Shown piece by piece: positions 1 through 9,080 of a stretch of DNA of 64,000 nucleotides. A program made the position numbers and the translations under genes. Numbering within the stretch: the stretch's first letter is position 1; each line of letters opens with the position of its first letter. The stretch is from positions 248,001 through 312,000 of the forward strand of contig NC_060203.1 of the NCBI RefSeq assembly GCF_020623625.1, written 5' to 3'. The notes below the pieces were generated by a model, which made no database searches, was not told the DNA's origin, and saw only the letters and a list, made by a program, of their open reading frames with translations. Source of the DNA: Saccharomycodes ludwigii. Its lineage: Eukaryota > Ascomycota > Saccharomycetes > Saccharomycodales > Saccharomycodaceae.

Positions 1-834
1 AGATTACTGGAAACAGTCAGAAAAAAATATGCAGAATTGAGTAAGGAGGACTTGGCTAGAAATTCAAGAAAAAATGATATTTTGTTAATTAGTCACAAAA
101 ACATCAATTATAAAAAATTTGTTAAAACTTTATACCAAACTGAGTCTTCAGACAACGTCCGATTAAAAGTCACTGCATTTAAAAATAGAATCAGTGGAGA
201 AGTTTCTGTTGTTGCGAATGATGGCGACGATGTAGGTAGATTCGACTTAAAGGGAGAGTTGACATGTCCAGTGAGTGGGGGATACCCCAATTTGAACAAT
301 TCAAAGTATTTAAAATTGACATACAAGATGCTAAATATTTATGATGATAAAAATAAGGCAGTAATATTGAATGGTTATATTCCACACAAACAGGTGTTGA
401 ATATACAGGATAAAAATAATATCAGATATGGGCAAGGCCATTCGCAGGGGAATAATAACAAGAGGAATAATGGATATTACAATTTCCAACGTAATTTCCA
501 CTTTACTATGCAGAACAATTTTGTTGAAACTGGACCATTTGGGAGCACTCAATACAAACCCCGTTTTGGAGGTTATAAATCCTTTGTAAGTAGTGAATTG
601 GAGAAAAAATCTAACCAAGCCAATTTTCAAAACTATTATTACAATGATAACTACGATAACTATGGGAACAATAATGATACTTATTATGGGCGCAATTACA
701 ATAATAATTATAACAGCCATGGTGCGCGTAATTACGGTTACAATAATTACGGCAGTAATAATTACAATAATGGTTATAATAATAGTAAGGGCAGTAACCG
801 AGGCATTAGACCTAACAGACAAGGTACGTTATGA
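1..834 (+). CDS. RAT1: RAT1, nuclear 5'-3' exoribonuclease, C-terminal part (cut by window edge)
   Basis: The reading frame is open from base 1, so the start lies outside the window; 277 codons are visible. Rat1/Xrn2 degrades RNA 5' to 3' in the nucleus, drives torpedo termination with Rai1, and processes 5.8S rRNA and snoRNAs; the catalytic N-terminal half is not in view. The visible first 130 residues follow the end of the Xrn2 fold: an ARNSRKND block, then FVKTLYQ, then the NKAVILNGYIPHKQVLN segment, which matches the conserved 'lifts the shoulder of the tower' end of human XRN2 (FKAVMLPG..VL). The rest is a tail of Asn, Tyr and Gly repeats with scattered Arg, typical of yeast Rat1. The two genes that follow, STD1 and DBP5, are the same neighbours as in S. 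cerevisiae, which supports the call. Confidence 0.88.
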   Translation, partial: RLLETVRKKYAELSKEDLARNSRKNDILLISHKNINYKKFVKTLYQTESSDNVRLKVTAFKNRISGEVSVVANDGDDVGRFDLKGELTCPVSGGYPNLNNSKYLKLTYKMLNIYDDKNKAVILNGYIPHKQVLNIQDKNNIRYGQGHSQGNNNKRNNGYYNFQRNFHFTMQNNFVETGPFGSTQYKPRFGGYKSFVSSELEKKSNQANFQNYYYNDNYDNYGNNNDTYYGRNYNNNYNSHGARNYGYNNYGSNNYNNGYNNSKGSNRGIRPNRQGTL

Positions 835-1138
835 ATTAGCTGAGAGAGAATGTGTATATGGATGTTCTTTTCATATTAATATATATATATATTTTTCTTT
901 TAATTTTTTTTATTTATTGATTCTTTTAATTTTTTTTTTTTCCTTTTGTAAAACATGAATTGAAGGAGTTTAAGAGAAGAAAAAAAAAAAAAAAAATTAA
1001 CAATAGTAGTGATATTTTTTTTTTTGTTGTACAATGTTTTTCCTGACCTCACGCCACATATTTTCTCACCCCCACACTTTTTTTTTTTTTTTTTTTTTCT
1101 TTTTTTTTTTTTCGTTTTACGATTAAAATCACATTACA

Positions 1139-1250
1139 CGGAGAAAACCTCCATAGAACAAAACATTCTATATAGAACCGAATTAGTCCGGGTTTTCTGC
1201 GTTTTTTTTATTATTAAAGAATTTAAAAAAAAAAAAAAAATATTTATCCG
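1139..1250. promoter_or_regulatory. Cluster of three Rgt1-like sites upstream of STD1
   Basis: CGGANNA, the Rgt1 consensus, occurs at 1139-1145 on the plus strand and at 1184-1190 and 1244-1250 on the minus strand; a fourth overlaps the Mig1-like site (1984-1990). Rgt1 is the repressor that Std1/Mth1 control, so feedback is plausible. At this base composition I expect one or two such matches in 2 kb by chance, so the enrichment is weak. Confidence 0.3.
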
Positions 1251-1799
1251 TAGGGAAAAAAATAAAAGATTTTCCTTTTTTTTTTTTTTTTTTTTTTTTT
1301 CTCTCGTTACTTTGAGTTTTTAATCTATTTTTGCTAACTATAAATTATTATAATCTCCTAGATGCGTGTATTTTATTTATTTAATCTTTTTTTTTTTTTT
1401 TTGATTATCTTTTAATTTTTAACAGTTTGTTTATTGTATTAGAGAAAAGAGAGGGGTGAGAATAAGACGTATAATTGGTATCTTATTTTATTTTTTCTCA
1501 TCTAGTACGTAGGTCTCTTTACCATGCCTATGTTAATTATAATATACATATATTTTGTTCAAATTACATGATTTCATTGGACAGAATGAAAAAAGGTTAA
1601 GTGAGGATCAGTAATATACGTATACAATACTTTTATAAAGGCTAACAAGGATATCTAACTCAAACCATAATTTTTGGAATAGATAAACGGACACAATAAT
1701 TTTAATTGGGTATTTAAAGAGCTGTGAGCAATAACGATCTACTAGATATATATCTTTTTTAAAACAGAATTAATTGTTAATGAACGGAATTAAATTATA

Positions 1800-1833
<34 letters not shown>

Positions 1834-1980
1834 AAGTTTTTTCTCATAAAGAAGATAAATTAATTACTACAGTTGTTTATTTTTGATGAATATATTTATG
1901 CCGTAGTGTGACGCCTTTCTTAGTTATTCTTATTCTTTTTTATCACTGGCTTAACACAATTTAAGTAGTGAATAACTTAT

Positions 1981-1993
1981 AATTTATCCGGGG
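1981..1993 (+). promoter_or_regulatory. Mig1-like glucose repression site upstream of STD1/MTH1
   Basis: An AT box followed by CCGGGG fits the Mig1 consensus (A/T-rich flank then SYGGGG). It sits about 810 bp before the STD1/MTH1 start, in a locally G-rich stretch. In S. cerevisiae MTH1 is repressed by glucose through Mig1/Mig2, so the site makes sense, but it is a single match found by eye. Confidence 0.4.
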
Positions 1994-2445
1994 GGTGGGT
2001 GTGCTGGTGGGGAGGAAAGAACAGGTGGTATTATAATTTAGTTATCGATACAAAAAAAAAAATGAATTTAAATTGCGTGACCTGAATAAACTAACAGTAA
2101 TTCTACCAATAAAATATGAATATATGAATATATAAATATTTCATTATATAAAATTAGTATGTGGTGTACAGGTGCCTTGTATATGTATTATATGTAACTG
2201 TTACTAAAATAATAATAAAAAAAAAATATTTGGCAGAAATTTTGAAATTTGAACGATTAATTTTTTTTTTTTGTGTGGGTCAAAAATATAAAAAAAATAA
2301 AAAGTTTCTCCAGGTTTTTTTTTATTCCTTTGTTTTATTAATTAATTGAGTTGTTTTTGTTTTTATTATTTTTTTTTTTTCCTTCTTTTTCTTTCCCTAA
2401 GTTATTTTTTGTTTAATTTTTCCATTTTTTCAGTATTCCTTCTTG

Positions 2446-2479
<34 letters not shown>

Positions 2480-2805
2480 CTTTCTTTTTCTTCTTGAAAG
2501 TTTTTTAAAGAAAAATTTTCTTAATACCTTCATAAATACTATTTACTACATTTTTTTCTCTCTCCTTTCTTTCTTAATTTGGTTGCTTTCGTTTTTTCCT
2601 TTAAAACAAGAGATATTAAAAAGGACTAAAGGATAAACCACAAGCAAGGAAAAACAAAACCAAAGATAGACCAATTAATACAAACACACACACACATATA
2701 TATATATATGAATATATTTATCTAGAAAGCAACAAAAAGACAAATAATAAAAACATTAGTGTGTTGCTAGATTAAAAGCACATCATTCAATATATAAAAT
2801 CAACA

Positions 2806-4230
2806 ATGTTTGTTTCACCACCACCAGCAACTTCTTCTTCAAGACTATTTAGTAGTAGTGAAGGTTTAATAGCTAAAAAGAAATCGAATAATAACAATAA
2901 CATAGTCAATAATATTGGACAACAAAGACAACAACGTTTAGATTCTATTTCTGAGAATAGTGTATTGGATAAATGGGATCAGAACAGTGGATGTGCCAGT
3001 AGTATCAATGGTTCTATTGGCTCCACTAATAGCAATGGAAGTGCCAAAGAAAAAGATTTCATCAATGCTCCACCAGAATATGCTAGTAGGGCTAGGGATG
3101 AAATTAGGAAAAGATTGTCTTCTCCTAATTTAAGTAATAATGGTGGTACTGATAATAATAGCAATCTACGGCGCATGAATAGCCATAGGAGTAGCAGAAG
3201 CACGAATAGCAGCAATCATAGCATGTTAAGTGATCAATCTAATATAGTGGCACCCAGTATTAAAAGTAATGCTTCTTCTAGTTTATTTTCTGTGGCACAA
3301 TCAAGTATTTTATCGAGTGTGGATTCCTCGTCTTCAATTATTGGGTATAATAAACCACCCTTACTTATTTCATTACAGGAAGCATTACCTCAATCTTTTG
3401 TTGATATGTATTTTCCTGAGGTATTAATGGATCCATCCAACTTATTAAGCAATGGTAGACCCAAATTTACCAAAAGGGAATTATTGGATTGGGACTTAAA
3501 TGATATAAGGAGCTTGTTAATAGTTGATAAATTACGTCCTGAATGGGGGAACCAAAAACCAATAATAGATTTCCCTGTGGGAAGTAACGGTGTCGCAGCA
3601 AACAAGCAATTCCCTAATTTTAGTATAACGGTGTTGCCTTTAGACAGTCCTGATGAGGTTATTATATCTACATTGGTTCAATCTGATTTATATATTGAAC
3701 ATAATTTAGATATAGAGTTTAAATTAATGAGTGCAAAGTACACTGTGCAAGCGGCAAGAAAAAGACACGAAAGTTTGCGCAATGGTGTAAAGGAGCCTAT
3801 AATGTATTTGAGTAAGCCTGAATGGAGGAATATCATTGAGAACTATTTATTGAACATAGCTGTTGAAGCCCAATGCAGATTTGATTTTAAGAAGACATGC
3901 AATGAATATAAAAAATGGAAGATTGAGAGGAATAATAGTGTATTACACCGACCAGATATGCCGCCTCCATCGTTTATACCGCAAGCTGGTAATAAAAAGT
4001 CTGCTGGTAGTAATAACGGGACTTGTAGTTTGTTGAAAAGGGCATTGTTAAAAAACTCATTAAAATGTGGTAGCATGGACCTACCGCAAACTAATACCAA
4101 TAATAATATGAATATGAATGTTAACAAGGTTTCACTAACCAAAGAGGAGAAGGGTATGATATGGCATCAAGTGCAAACTGATGTCTACCAAAGGTTAGGT
4201 TTGGATTGGAAACCAGATAATATGATCTAA
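2806..4230 (+). CDS. STD1: Std1/Mth1 glucose-sensing co-regulator
   Basis: This is the single-copy equivalent of the S. cerevisiae pair Std1 and Mth1. These proteins hold the Rgt1 repressor on hexose-transporter promoters in low glucose and are destroyed through the Snf3/Rgt2-Yck1-SCF(Grr1) route when glucose is present; Std1 also binds the Snf1 kinase. The protein has 474 residues (Std1 444). It starts MFVSPPPATS exactly like Std1, which fixes the start. Residues 86-104 contain the NAPPEY..RARDEIRKRL block. The conserved core runs from about 188 to 385, with NGRPKFTKRELLDWDLNDIRS near 216-236 and KPEWRNIIENYLLN further on. The end is KEEKGMIWHQVQTDVYQRLGLDWKPD. Extra length comes from Asn and Ser runs before residue 185. 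It lies between RAT1 and DBP5 as STD1 does in S. cerevisiae; whether it is functionally more Std1 or Mth1 cannot be told. Confidence 0.95.
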   Translation: MFVSPPPATSSSRLFSSSEGLIAKKKSNNNNNIVNNIGQQRQQRLDSISENSVLDKWDQNSGCASSINGSIGSTNSNGSAKEKDFINAPPEYASRARDEIRKRLSSPNLSNNGGTDNNSNLRRMNSHRSSRSTNSSNHSMLSDQSNIVAPSIKSNASSSLFSVAQSSILSSVDSSSSIIGYNKPPLLISLQEALPQSFVDMYFPEVLMDPSNLLSNGRPKFTKRELLDWDLNDIRSLLIVDKLRPEWGNQKPIIDFPVGSNGVAANKQFPNFSITVLPLDSPDEVIISTLVQSDLYIEHNLDIEFKLMSAKYTVQAARKRHESLRNGVKEPIMYLSKPEWRNIIENYLLNIAVEAQCRFDFKKTCNEYKKWKIERNNSVLHRPDMPPPSFIPQAGNKKSAGSNNGTCSLLKRALLKNSLKCGSMDLPQTNTNNNMNMNVNKVSLTKEEKGMIWHQVQTDVYQRLGLDWKPDNMI

Positions 4231-4820
4231 TGACTTTTAAAAAAAAAAATTTTTTTTTATTTTATTTTGCAGACACTTTTATTTCTTTTAATTTAATTTA
4301 ATTTTTATTTCTTTTTCCCTTTTTCCCTTTTCCCTTTTTACTTTTTACTTTTTTTTTTTTTTTGATAGATATTATGTAATATAAATGATGTTTTTAATTT
4401 GACCTTATCTAATTTATTAATGATTTTTAACTAATGTATTTTTTTTTTTTTTGTAAATAACTTTTAGATGTCACTTGCTGTAATATGTCTCGAATGGTGC
4501 TTGTAAGAAAGAAATAAAACATAGCTCAAATTAAATGGCTAAATTTGTCTGTTGAAGAAAATTACCCGGTTATAACTTTATACTCAACAACAAAAAAAAA
4601 ATATATATATATAAATGGCAAAACAATACAAAAGAAAAATTATGATGGAAAATCTTACTTTTTTTTCTTCATTTCTTTTGTTTTTAATTTGAAAAAAAAA
4701 AAAAAGAAAAAAAAAAAAATTACCATATTTTCATATATATATATATATATATATACACATATTCTTGGTATTATTGATAATATCAGTAGTAAATATAATA
4801 AAGAAAATACATAAACCAAA
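4231..4820. other. Intergenic: STD1 3' end and DBP5 promoter
   Basis: Poly-T tracts after the STD1 stop, then A-rich sequence (4690-4719) and a TA repeat (4735-4754) close to the DBP5 start. A Reb1 site lies at 4562-4569. The open frame at 4545-4814 is low complexity and is not a gene. Confidence 0.7.
4562..4569 (+). promoter_or_regulatory. Reb1-type site upstream of DBP5
   Basis: TTACCCGG matches the Reb1 general regulatory factor consensus. It lies about 250 bp before the DBP5 start, the usual place for a site that clears nucleosomes at a yeast promoter. It is one of six such sites in the window. Confidence 0.55.
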
Positions 4821-6272
4821 ATGGCCACTATAGAAAAGGATACTCCAACTAAAAGTAACATTGATAAAAAAGATGCTGCGGATTTGTTAGCAGGACTAAA
4901 TATTAACAAGGCCAAAACAGAAGAATCTAGCAGTACTAAACCTCCTGAAGAACAGCAGGATAAACAAGATACTCCAGTTGTAGATTCGAGCTTGGTTAAA
5001 TCTGAGTACGAGGTTAAAGTCAAATTGGCCGATTTACAAGCAGACCCAAATTCTCCATTATACAGTGTTAAGAGTTTTGAAGAATTGGGGTTAAAGGCAG
5101 AATTACTAAAGGGGTTGTATGCTATGAAGTTTTCCAAGCCAAGTAAAATCCAAGAGAAAGCATTGCCATTGTTATTATCTACACCAAGTAAAAATATGAT
5201 TGCTCAATCCCAAAGTGGTACTGGTAAAACAGCAGCTTTTTCATTGACCATGTTGAGTAAAGTTGATGAGTCTATTAAGCAACCACAATGTATATGTTTG
5301 GCACCATCCAGAGAGTTGGCTAGACAGACTTTGGAAGTGATTGTAGAAATGGGGAAATTTACCAAGATTAGTACGCAATTGATTGTTCCTGATTCTTACA
5401 CTAAGAACAAGCATATTACTGAGCAAATAATAGTTGGTACCCCTGGGACTATTTTGGATTTGATTAGAAGAAAAATGATTTCTTTGAAAAACATAAAAGT
5501 TTTTGTTTTGGATGAGGCTGACAATATGTTGGAATTATCGAATTTAGGGGACCAATGTGTTAGGATTAAGAAATTGTTGCCTTCCAGTACTCAGTTGATT
5601 TTGTTTTCTGCAACATTTGATGACAAGGTTAGAGCATATGCGCATAAGGTAGTACCCAACGCTAACTCTTTAGAATTACAAAAAAATGAGGTTAACGTTA
5701 GTGCAATTAAACAATTGTACATTAAGTGTGGGAACGCTGAGGAAAAATTTGAAAAATTGAGTGAGTTGTACGGCTTATTGACTATTGGTTCATCGATTAT
5801 TTTTGTAGCACAGAAGAAGACAGCAAATGAGCTATATTACAAGTTGAAAAACGAGGGCCACCAAGTTTCGATATTGCACGGTGACTTAGTTAGTACTGAT
5901 AGAGACCAGTTGATCGATGACTTTAGAAATGGACGGAGTAAAGTGTTAATAACCACCAATGTGTTATCAAGAGGGATTGACATTCCAACGGTTTCTATGG
6001 TGGTTAATTACGATTTACCAACAATAACCACAACGACTAGGAATGGTGGTAAACAACAAAAGTGTGATCCGTCTACCTATATTCATAGGATTGGTAGAAC
6101 TGGTAGATTTGGCAGAAAGGGGGTTGCTATATCGTTTGTTGTTGAGAACACAAAGGACATGGAAATATTGGGAAATATTCAGAAATATTTTGGCAACATT
6201 GAGATGACCGAATTGCCCACCGATGATTGGGATGAAGTTGAAAAGATAGTTAAAAAAGTGTTAAAGGAGTGA
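4821..6272 (+). CDS. DBP5: DBP5, DEAD-box ATPase for mRNA export
   Basis: Dbp5 (Rat8) remodels mRNPs on the cytoplasmic face of the nuclear pore, driven by Gle1-InsP6 and Nup159, and also helps translation termination. The protein has 483 residues against 482 in S. cerevisiae. Visible in order: a charged N-terminal extension; the PNSPLYSVKSFEELGL entry with a Q motif near residues 103-111 (FSKPSKIQ); Walker A AQSQSGTGKT (128-137); PSRELA (162-167); DEAD (231-234); SAT (263-265); the second RecA domain with SRGIDIPTV; and HRIGRTGRFGR near 425. All catalytic motifs are intact. The start gives the family's usual N-terminus. It is transcribed in the same direction as STD1. Confidence 0.97.
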   Translation: MATIEKDTPTKSNIDKKDAADLLAGLNINKAKTEESSSTKPPEEQQDKQDTPVVDSSLVKSEYEVKVKLADLQADPNSPLYSVKSFEELGLKAELLKGLYAMKFSKPSKIQEKALPLLLSTPSKNMIAQSQSGTGKTAAFSLTMLSKVDESIKQPQCICLAPSRELARQTLEVIVEMGKFTKISTQLIVPDSYTKNKHITEQIIVGTPGTILDLIRRKMISLKNIKVFVLDEADNMLELSNLGDQCVRIKKLLPSSTQLILFSATFDDKVRAYAHKVVPNANSLELQKNEVNVSAIKQLYIKCGNAEEKFEKLSELYGLLTIGSSIIFVAQKKTANELYYKLKNEGHQVSILHGDLVSTDRDQLIDDFRNGRSKVLITTNVLSRGIDIPTVSMVVNYDLPTITTTTRNGGKQQKCDPSTYIHRIGRTGRFGRKGVAISFVVENTKDMEILGNIQKYFGNIEMTELPTDDWDEVEKIVKKVLKE

Positions 6273-6836
6273 AAAGGCTATTTGTTTGTAGATGCTGGTT
6301 AGAATGGACCGCAGTGCTGTAGTTATTGTATATTTTATTTAATTAGTAAATAAAAATTGAGTAAATTTCGCCTGCGTGCGCGTTCAAAAAGGTTAACGTT
6401 TTTATTTTATTATTTTTTTAAATGAAATCCGAAAAAAAAAAAAAAAAAAAATATAAGTTATTTATTTGTTTATTGTTGGGTGTGCGATGTTTTCTGTGGG
6501 CGAGGAAGAGGGGAAGGGGTTGCAATAATAAAAAGAAACGCTGTGCTGACAATAAAAAAAAAAAGAATAAAAAAAAAAAAACACTCACAGTAAAAATAAA
6601 GAGGCGAAAACCCTATTTATTATTATTAGATAAACTTTGATTTGCTTTTAGTTTTGTTTTTACATTCTTATATAATCTCGTTGCTTCTTTCATCATTACA
6701 CCTGTCTTATAATTTATTAATCTTTCCTATCCAGTATATATATACATCCGTTGTTGATTATATTCCAAGTTACTGATCTGTCAAACCAAAAACAAAAAAA
6801 AAAAAGGGCCAACTAAACTAAATAACAATCAACAAT
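6273..6836. other. Intergenic: DBP5 3' end and PMP3 promoter
   Basis: AT-rich with A runs at 6433-6450 and 6559-6581 and an unusual G-rich patch around 6479-6520. A 72-codon Lys-rich open frame at 6422-6640 is low complexity and unconvincing. The PMP3 leader carries an A run at 6794-6805. Confidence 0.6.
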
Positions 6837-7004
6837 ATGGATAGCACTAAAATATTTCAATTGATCATTGCCTTTTTTATTCCTCCTTTAGCTGTTTACA
6901 TGGCTCGTGGTTGGGGTCAAGAATGTAAACTAAACCTTATTTTGACTATTTTGATTTTTATTCCAGGTATGTTACACGCTTTCTGGATCGTTATGAAAGA
7001 TTAG
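6837..7004 (+). CDS. PMP3: PMP3 (SNA1), small plasma-membrane proteolipid
   Basis: A 55-codon gene. Pmp3 belongs to the UPF0057/RCI2 family of two-helix membrane proteins that affect plasma-membrane potential and salt tolerance. The product starts MDSTKI and carries the family signature PPLAVYMARGWG (residues 16-27), a second hydrophobic helix (about 32-51) with IPGMLHAFWIV, and ends in MKD. S. cerevisiae Pmp3 is also 55 residues and matches position by position. It lies after DBP5 and convergent with TOM6. In S. cerevisiae PMP3 (YDR276C) is next to MTH1, so its place here fits the merged ancestral order. Confidence 0.95.
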   Translation: MDSTKIFQLIIAFFIPPLAVYMARGWGQECKLNLILTILIFIPGMLHAFWIVMKD

Positions 7005-7478
7005 GTTGTATAAATACTAAAGTAAGGCTTTGATTATAATAATAAATAATAATAATAATAATAACAACAACAATAATAACCATATTTACAAGAGAACAAA
7101 ATAAATGTCAGAGATAATATGTATGATTTTTTATCTTTTTAATCGAATTGAAGTCACTTTAACCTAAATTTACATAATAGGTTTAAGATTTATATTCTAA
7201 TACTGTACGCTTTATAATATCTGCTTTTGCTTTATTTTTATTTATTTATTTACTTTTATTTTTATTTTTATTTTTATCCATTTGTTTATTTTTATTTTTT
7301 TGTTTTTGATTTGTGTGTGCTTTTTTTGGAGTTTAGTTACAACAGTAATGATTGATACTTCCGGTTATAATATATAAGTTTAACCTTCGTATCTATCTTT
7401 TTTTTTATATTTATATATTTTAAAAATTAATTAACTGTTTATTTGTTTTATTTTATAATTTTACATGAGCACTGTTGT

Positions 7479-7526
<48 letters not shown>

Positions 7527-7806
7527 CACATTTGGCTGTTGTATAATAAAAATCAAAGTCATAATGCCCTCTACATGTCCATTCAAAATGATGAATTTTT
7601 TCTTTCTTTCTTTATTTAAAAAAGAGGAAATAAAATAATATAATTTACTTGTTAAATACTATTTAGATACACAACATTTTATATAAACAAGAGGATGAAT
7701 CAATAACTAATAGTAGTAGGAGAATAGTTGATTCTAATTTCCATGATATATTCTATGACTAAAAAAAAACCTCCCCTGCTATTATAATAATTAAATCGAG
7801 CAGGTT
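7005..7806. other. Convergent intergenic region PMP3/TOM6
   Basis: Two 3' ends face each other across about 800 bp of extreme AT sequence: short AATAAT runs after PMP3, T-rich TTTTTA repeats (7230-7310) and a T tract at 7481-7522. No gene is seen; the open frame at 7700-7897 overlaps TOM6 out of frame. Confidence 0.7.
7481..7522. repeat. Poly-T tract of 42 bases
   Basis: The longest perfect homopolymer I found in the window, between two convergent genes. Its length should be treated as approximate because such tracts are error-prone in sequencing and slip in replication. Confidence 0.85.
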
Positions 7807-8001
7807 CTACAACTGTGGAGCCATCATATCCATTAATGGACTTTGAATAAAAGCAACACCAGCACCGAAAAGGGCAACATTTACTAACACCGTCCAAGCT
7901 GGAGATTCTCTAAATAATTGAAATCTTGATTTGTTAGAATCGTTTTGTTTCTCTGAAGCAGAAGCATCTAAACCTGGGATCATAAATTGGGCAGCTGACA
8001 T
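7807..8001 (-). CDS. TOM6: TOM6, small subunit of the mitochondrial TOM complex
   Basis: Tom6 is a tail-anchored outer-membrane protein that stabilises the Tom40-Tom22 import pore. The product has 64 residues (61 in S. cerevisiae). It carries the FMIPGLDASA region near the N-terminus, a basic SRFQLFRESPAW segment (25-36) and one transmembrane helix (about 37-57), and ends with FIQSPLMDMMAPQL, nearly identical to the S. cerevisiae end. The helix includes conserved Gly residues. It heads the leftward array running toward lower coordinates; in S. cerevisiae TOM6 (YOR045W) also lies between DBP5 and IRC23/WHI2. Confidence 0.96.
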   Translation of the reverse strand: MSAAQFMIPGLDASASEKQNDSNKSRFQLFRESPAWTVLVNVALFGAGVAFIQSPLMDMMAPQL

Positions 8002-8467
8002 TGTGATTAATATATATTTATTTCTTTTTACTTCGATTTTTTCTTTACAAAAGGGAGAATTCTAAGATATTACAAGCATTGGTATAAATGGGATGTGTAA
8101 TAACGTTGATAATAATAAAAAAAAAAGACAAGAAAAAAGACAAGAAAAGAAAAGAAAAAAAAAAAAGAAAAAAAAAAAAAAAAAAAAAAAAAGTTGGGAA
8201 AAAGTAGCCCGTTTCATTACCCGGTTACGAACAACTGGATACAAAGGCTACCACGTGATAAAAGTATCAGGAAAGGGGAAATAAAAAAGCAGATTAAAAA
8301 AGTTCTTTTGAATGCTGTGATTTGTAGCATCCGGATGTCCGAGTCCATGTAGCAAGAATAGCGACAATATATAGAAAGAAAGATAGATAGATACCGAAAA
8401 AGGGAAAGAGAAATAAAGGGGTAAATAAATAGATAACAATTATCGGTATATATAAATTCTATTTATA
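8002..8467. promoter_or_regulatory. TOM6 promoter region
   Basis: Holds a Reb1-type site TTACCCGG at 8217-8224, an E-box CACGTG at 8252-8257, a long A tract (about 8152-8192) and, further upstream, a small GC-richer patch with a 5-bp hairpin (arms 8312-8316 and 8326-8330, 9-base loop). Open frames here (8062-8244, 8093-8284, 8248-8439) are low complexity and not credible genes. Confidence 0.55.
8217..8224 (+). promoter_or_regulatory. Reb1-type site upstream of TOM6
   Basis: TTACCCGG, about 215 bp upstream of the TOM6 start codon, 28 bp from a CACGTG E-box (8252-8257) that Cbf1-type factors bind. The spacing to the start matches the other Reb1-type sites in the window. Confidence 0.5.
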
Positions 8468-8704
8468 CTATTTGATTTTTAATTTTGTTGTAGCGGCCTT
8501 TTTCCTTCTTTTTTTAGAAATGCTATTGAAGATCACTCTTTTAAAATATACCAATAAATCAAAAATATACAGTCCAACAAGCACATGTAAACTTATCTTC
8601 AAAATCGTATGAATTATTTTATGATAATAGCAATAGATTTGGTTCAACTGTAGGTATGTACAATATATCAGGTTTGATATTACATTAAATATTGCGTTTA
8701 TCAT
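8468..8704 (-). CDS. Small membrane protein, candidate IRC23/BSC2 equivalent
   Basis: A 78-codon frame with a clean AACA-ATG context. The product has a weakly hydrophobic N-terminal segment, one clear membrane helix at about 38-54 (LHVLVGLYIFDLLVYF) and a very basic end (KKRRKK). In S. cerevisiae the slot between TOM6 and WHI2 is held by IRC23 (YOR044W), an ER protein of unknown function paralogous to BSC2 (YDR275W), in the same orientation; from memory these also have a GLY.FDL..Y membrane segment followed by basic residues. The call rests on position, orientation and this one motif. It is shorter than Irc23 (157 residues), so the variable C-terminal part may be absent. It could also be a chance frame. 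Confidence 0.5.
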   Translation of the reverse strand: MINAIFNVISNLIYCTYLQLNQIYCYYHKIIHTILKISLHVLVGLYIFDLLVYFKRVIFNSISKKRRKKAATTKLKIK

Positions 8705-9080
8705 TGTTGCACATATCCTTTATTTTATTTTTTATTTTTTCTTTTTCTTTTTTTTTATATTTATTATTTATTAATTCTACCGTTTTATATATATCCTTGT
8801 AATCTTCCCCTTTTATCGTTTTTTTTATTTTCCTTTTTCCTTTCCCTCAAGCCTATTCCATGTTATTTTATAAACGAGCAGGAAGGAAAGAAGGAAAAAA
8901 GAAAAGAAGAAAATAAAATAAAATAAAAATTAGTTAGACCCTATTATTCTTTAAGATTTAGATTAAAATTATATTAAAATTATAAAATTGTATTAAAACT
9001 ATAGTAATATTATAGAAAAAAAAAAGAAAAAAAAGAAAAAAAAAAAGAAAAAAGTCATACGATATTATACTGGTATCAAT
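8705..9080. other. Intergenic: WHI2 3' end and small-gene promoter
   Basis: AT-rich, with purine-rich runs at 8876-8928 and 9014-9053 just after the WHI2 stop, which lies at its right edge. No further gene is seen. Confidence 0.6.

Larger units (their letters stand above)
835..2805. other. Intergenic: RAT1 3' end and long STD1 promoter
   Basis: This gap of nearly 2 kb is the largest in the window. It holds many T and A runs (for example 1079-1112, 1271-1300 and 2449-2479), a GC-rich patch at 1988-2026 and no conserved reading frame. Open frames at 1009-1323 and 2346-2636 are products of poly-T (Phe runs). A promoter this long fits a heavily regulated glucose-signalling gene downstream. I see no RNA gene. 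Confidence 0.7.

Noticed and set aside
331-822. 163-codon minus-strand frame over the RAT1 tail
   Set aside because: It is the complement of Asn/Tyr repeat codons (read as Val/Ile) inside a real gene.
1009-2636. Three plus-strand frames of 62-104 codons in the STD1 promoter
   Set aside because: They are Phe or Lys runs from poly-T and poly-A, with no recognisable protein.
8312-8330. Small hairpin (5-bp stem, 9-base loop) in a GC-richer patch upstream of TOM6
   Set aside because: Five base pairs are too few to argue for an RNA gene or terminator; kept only as part of the promoter description.
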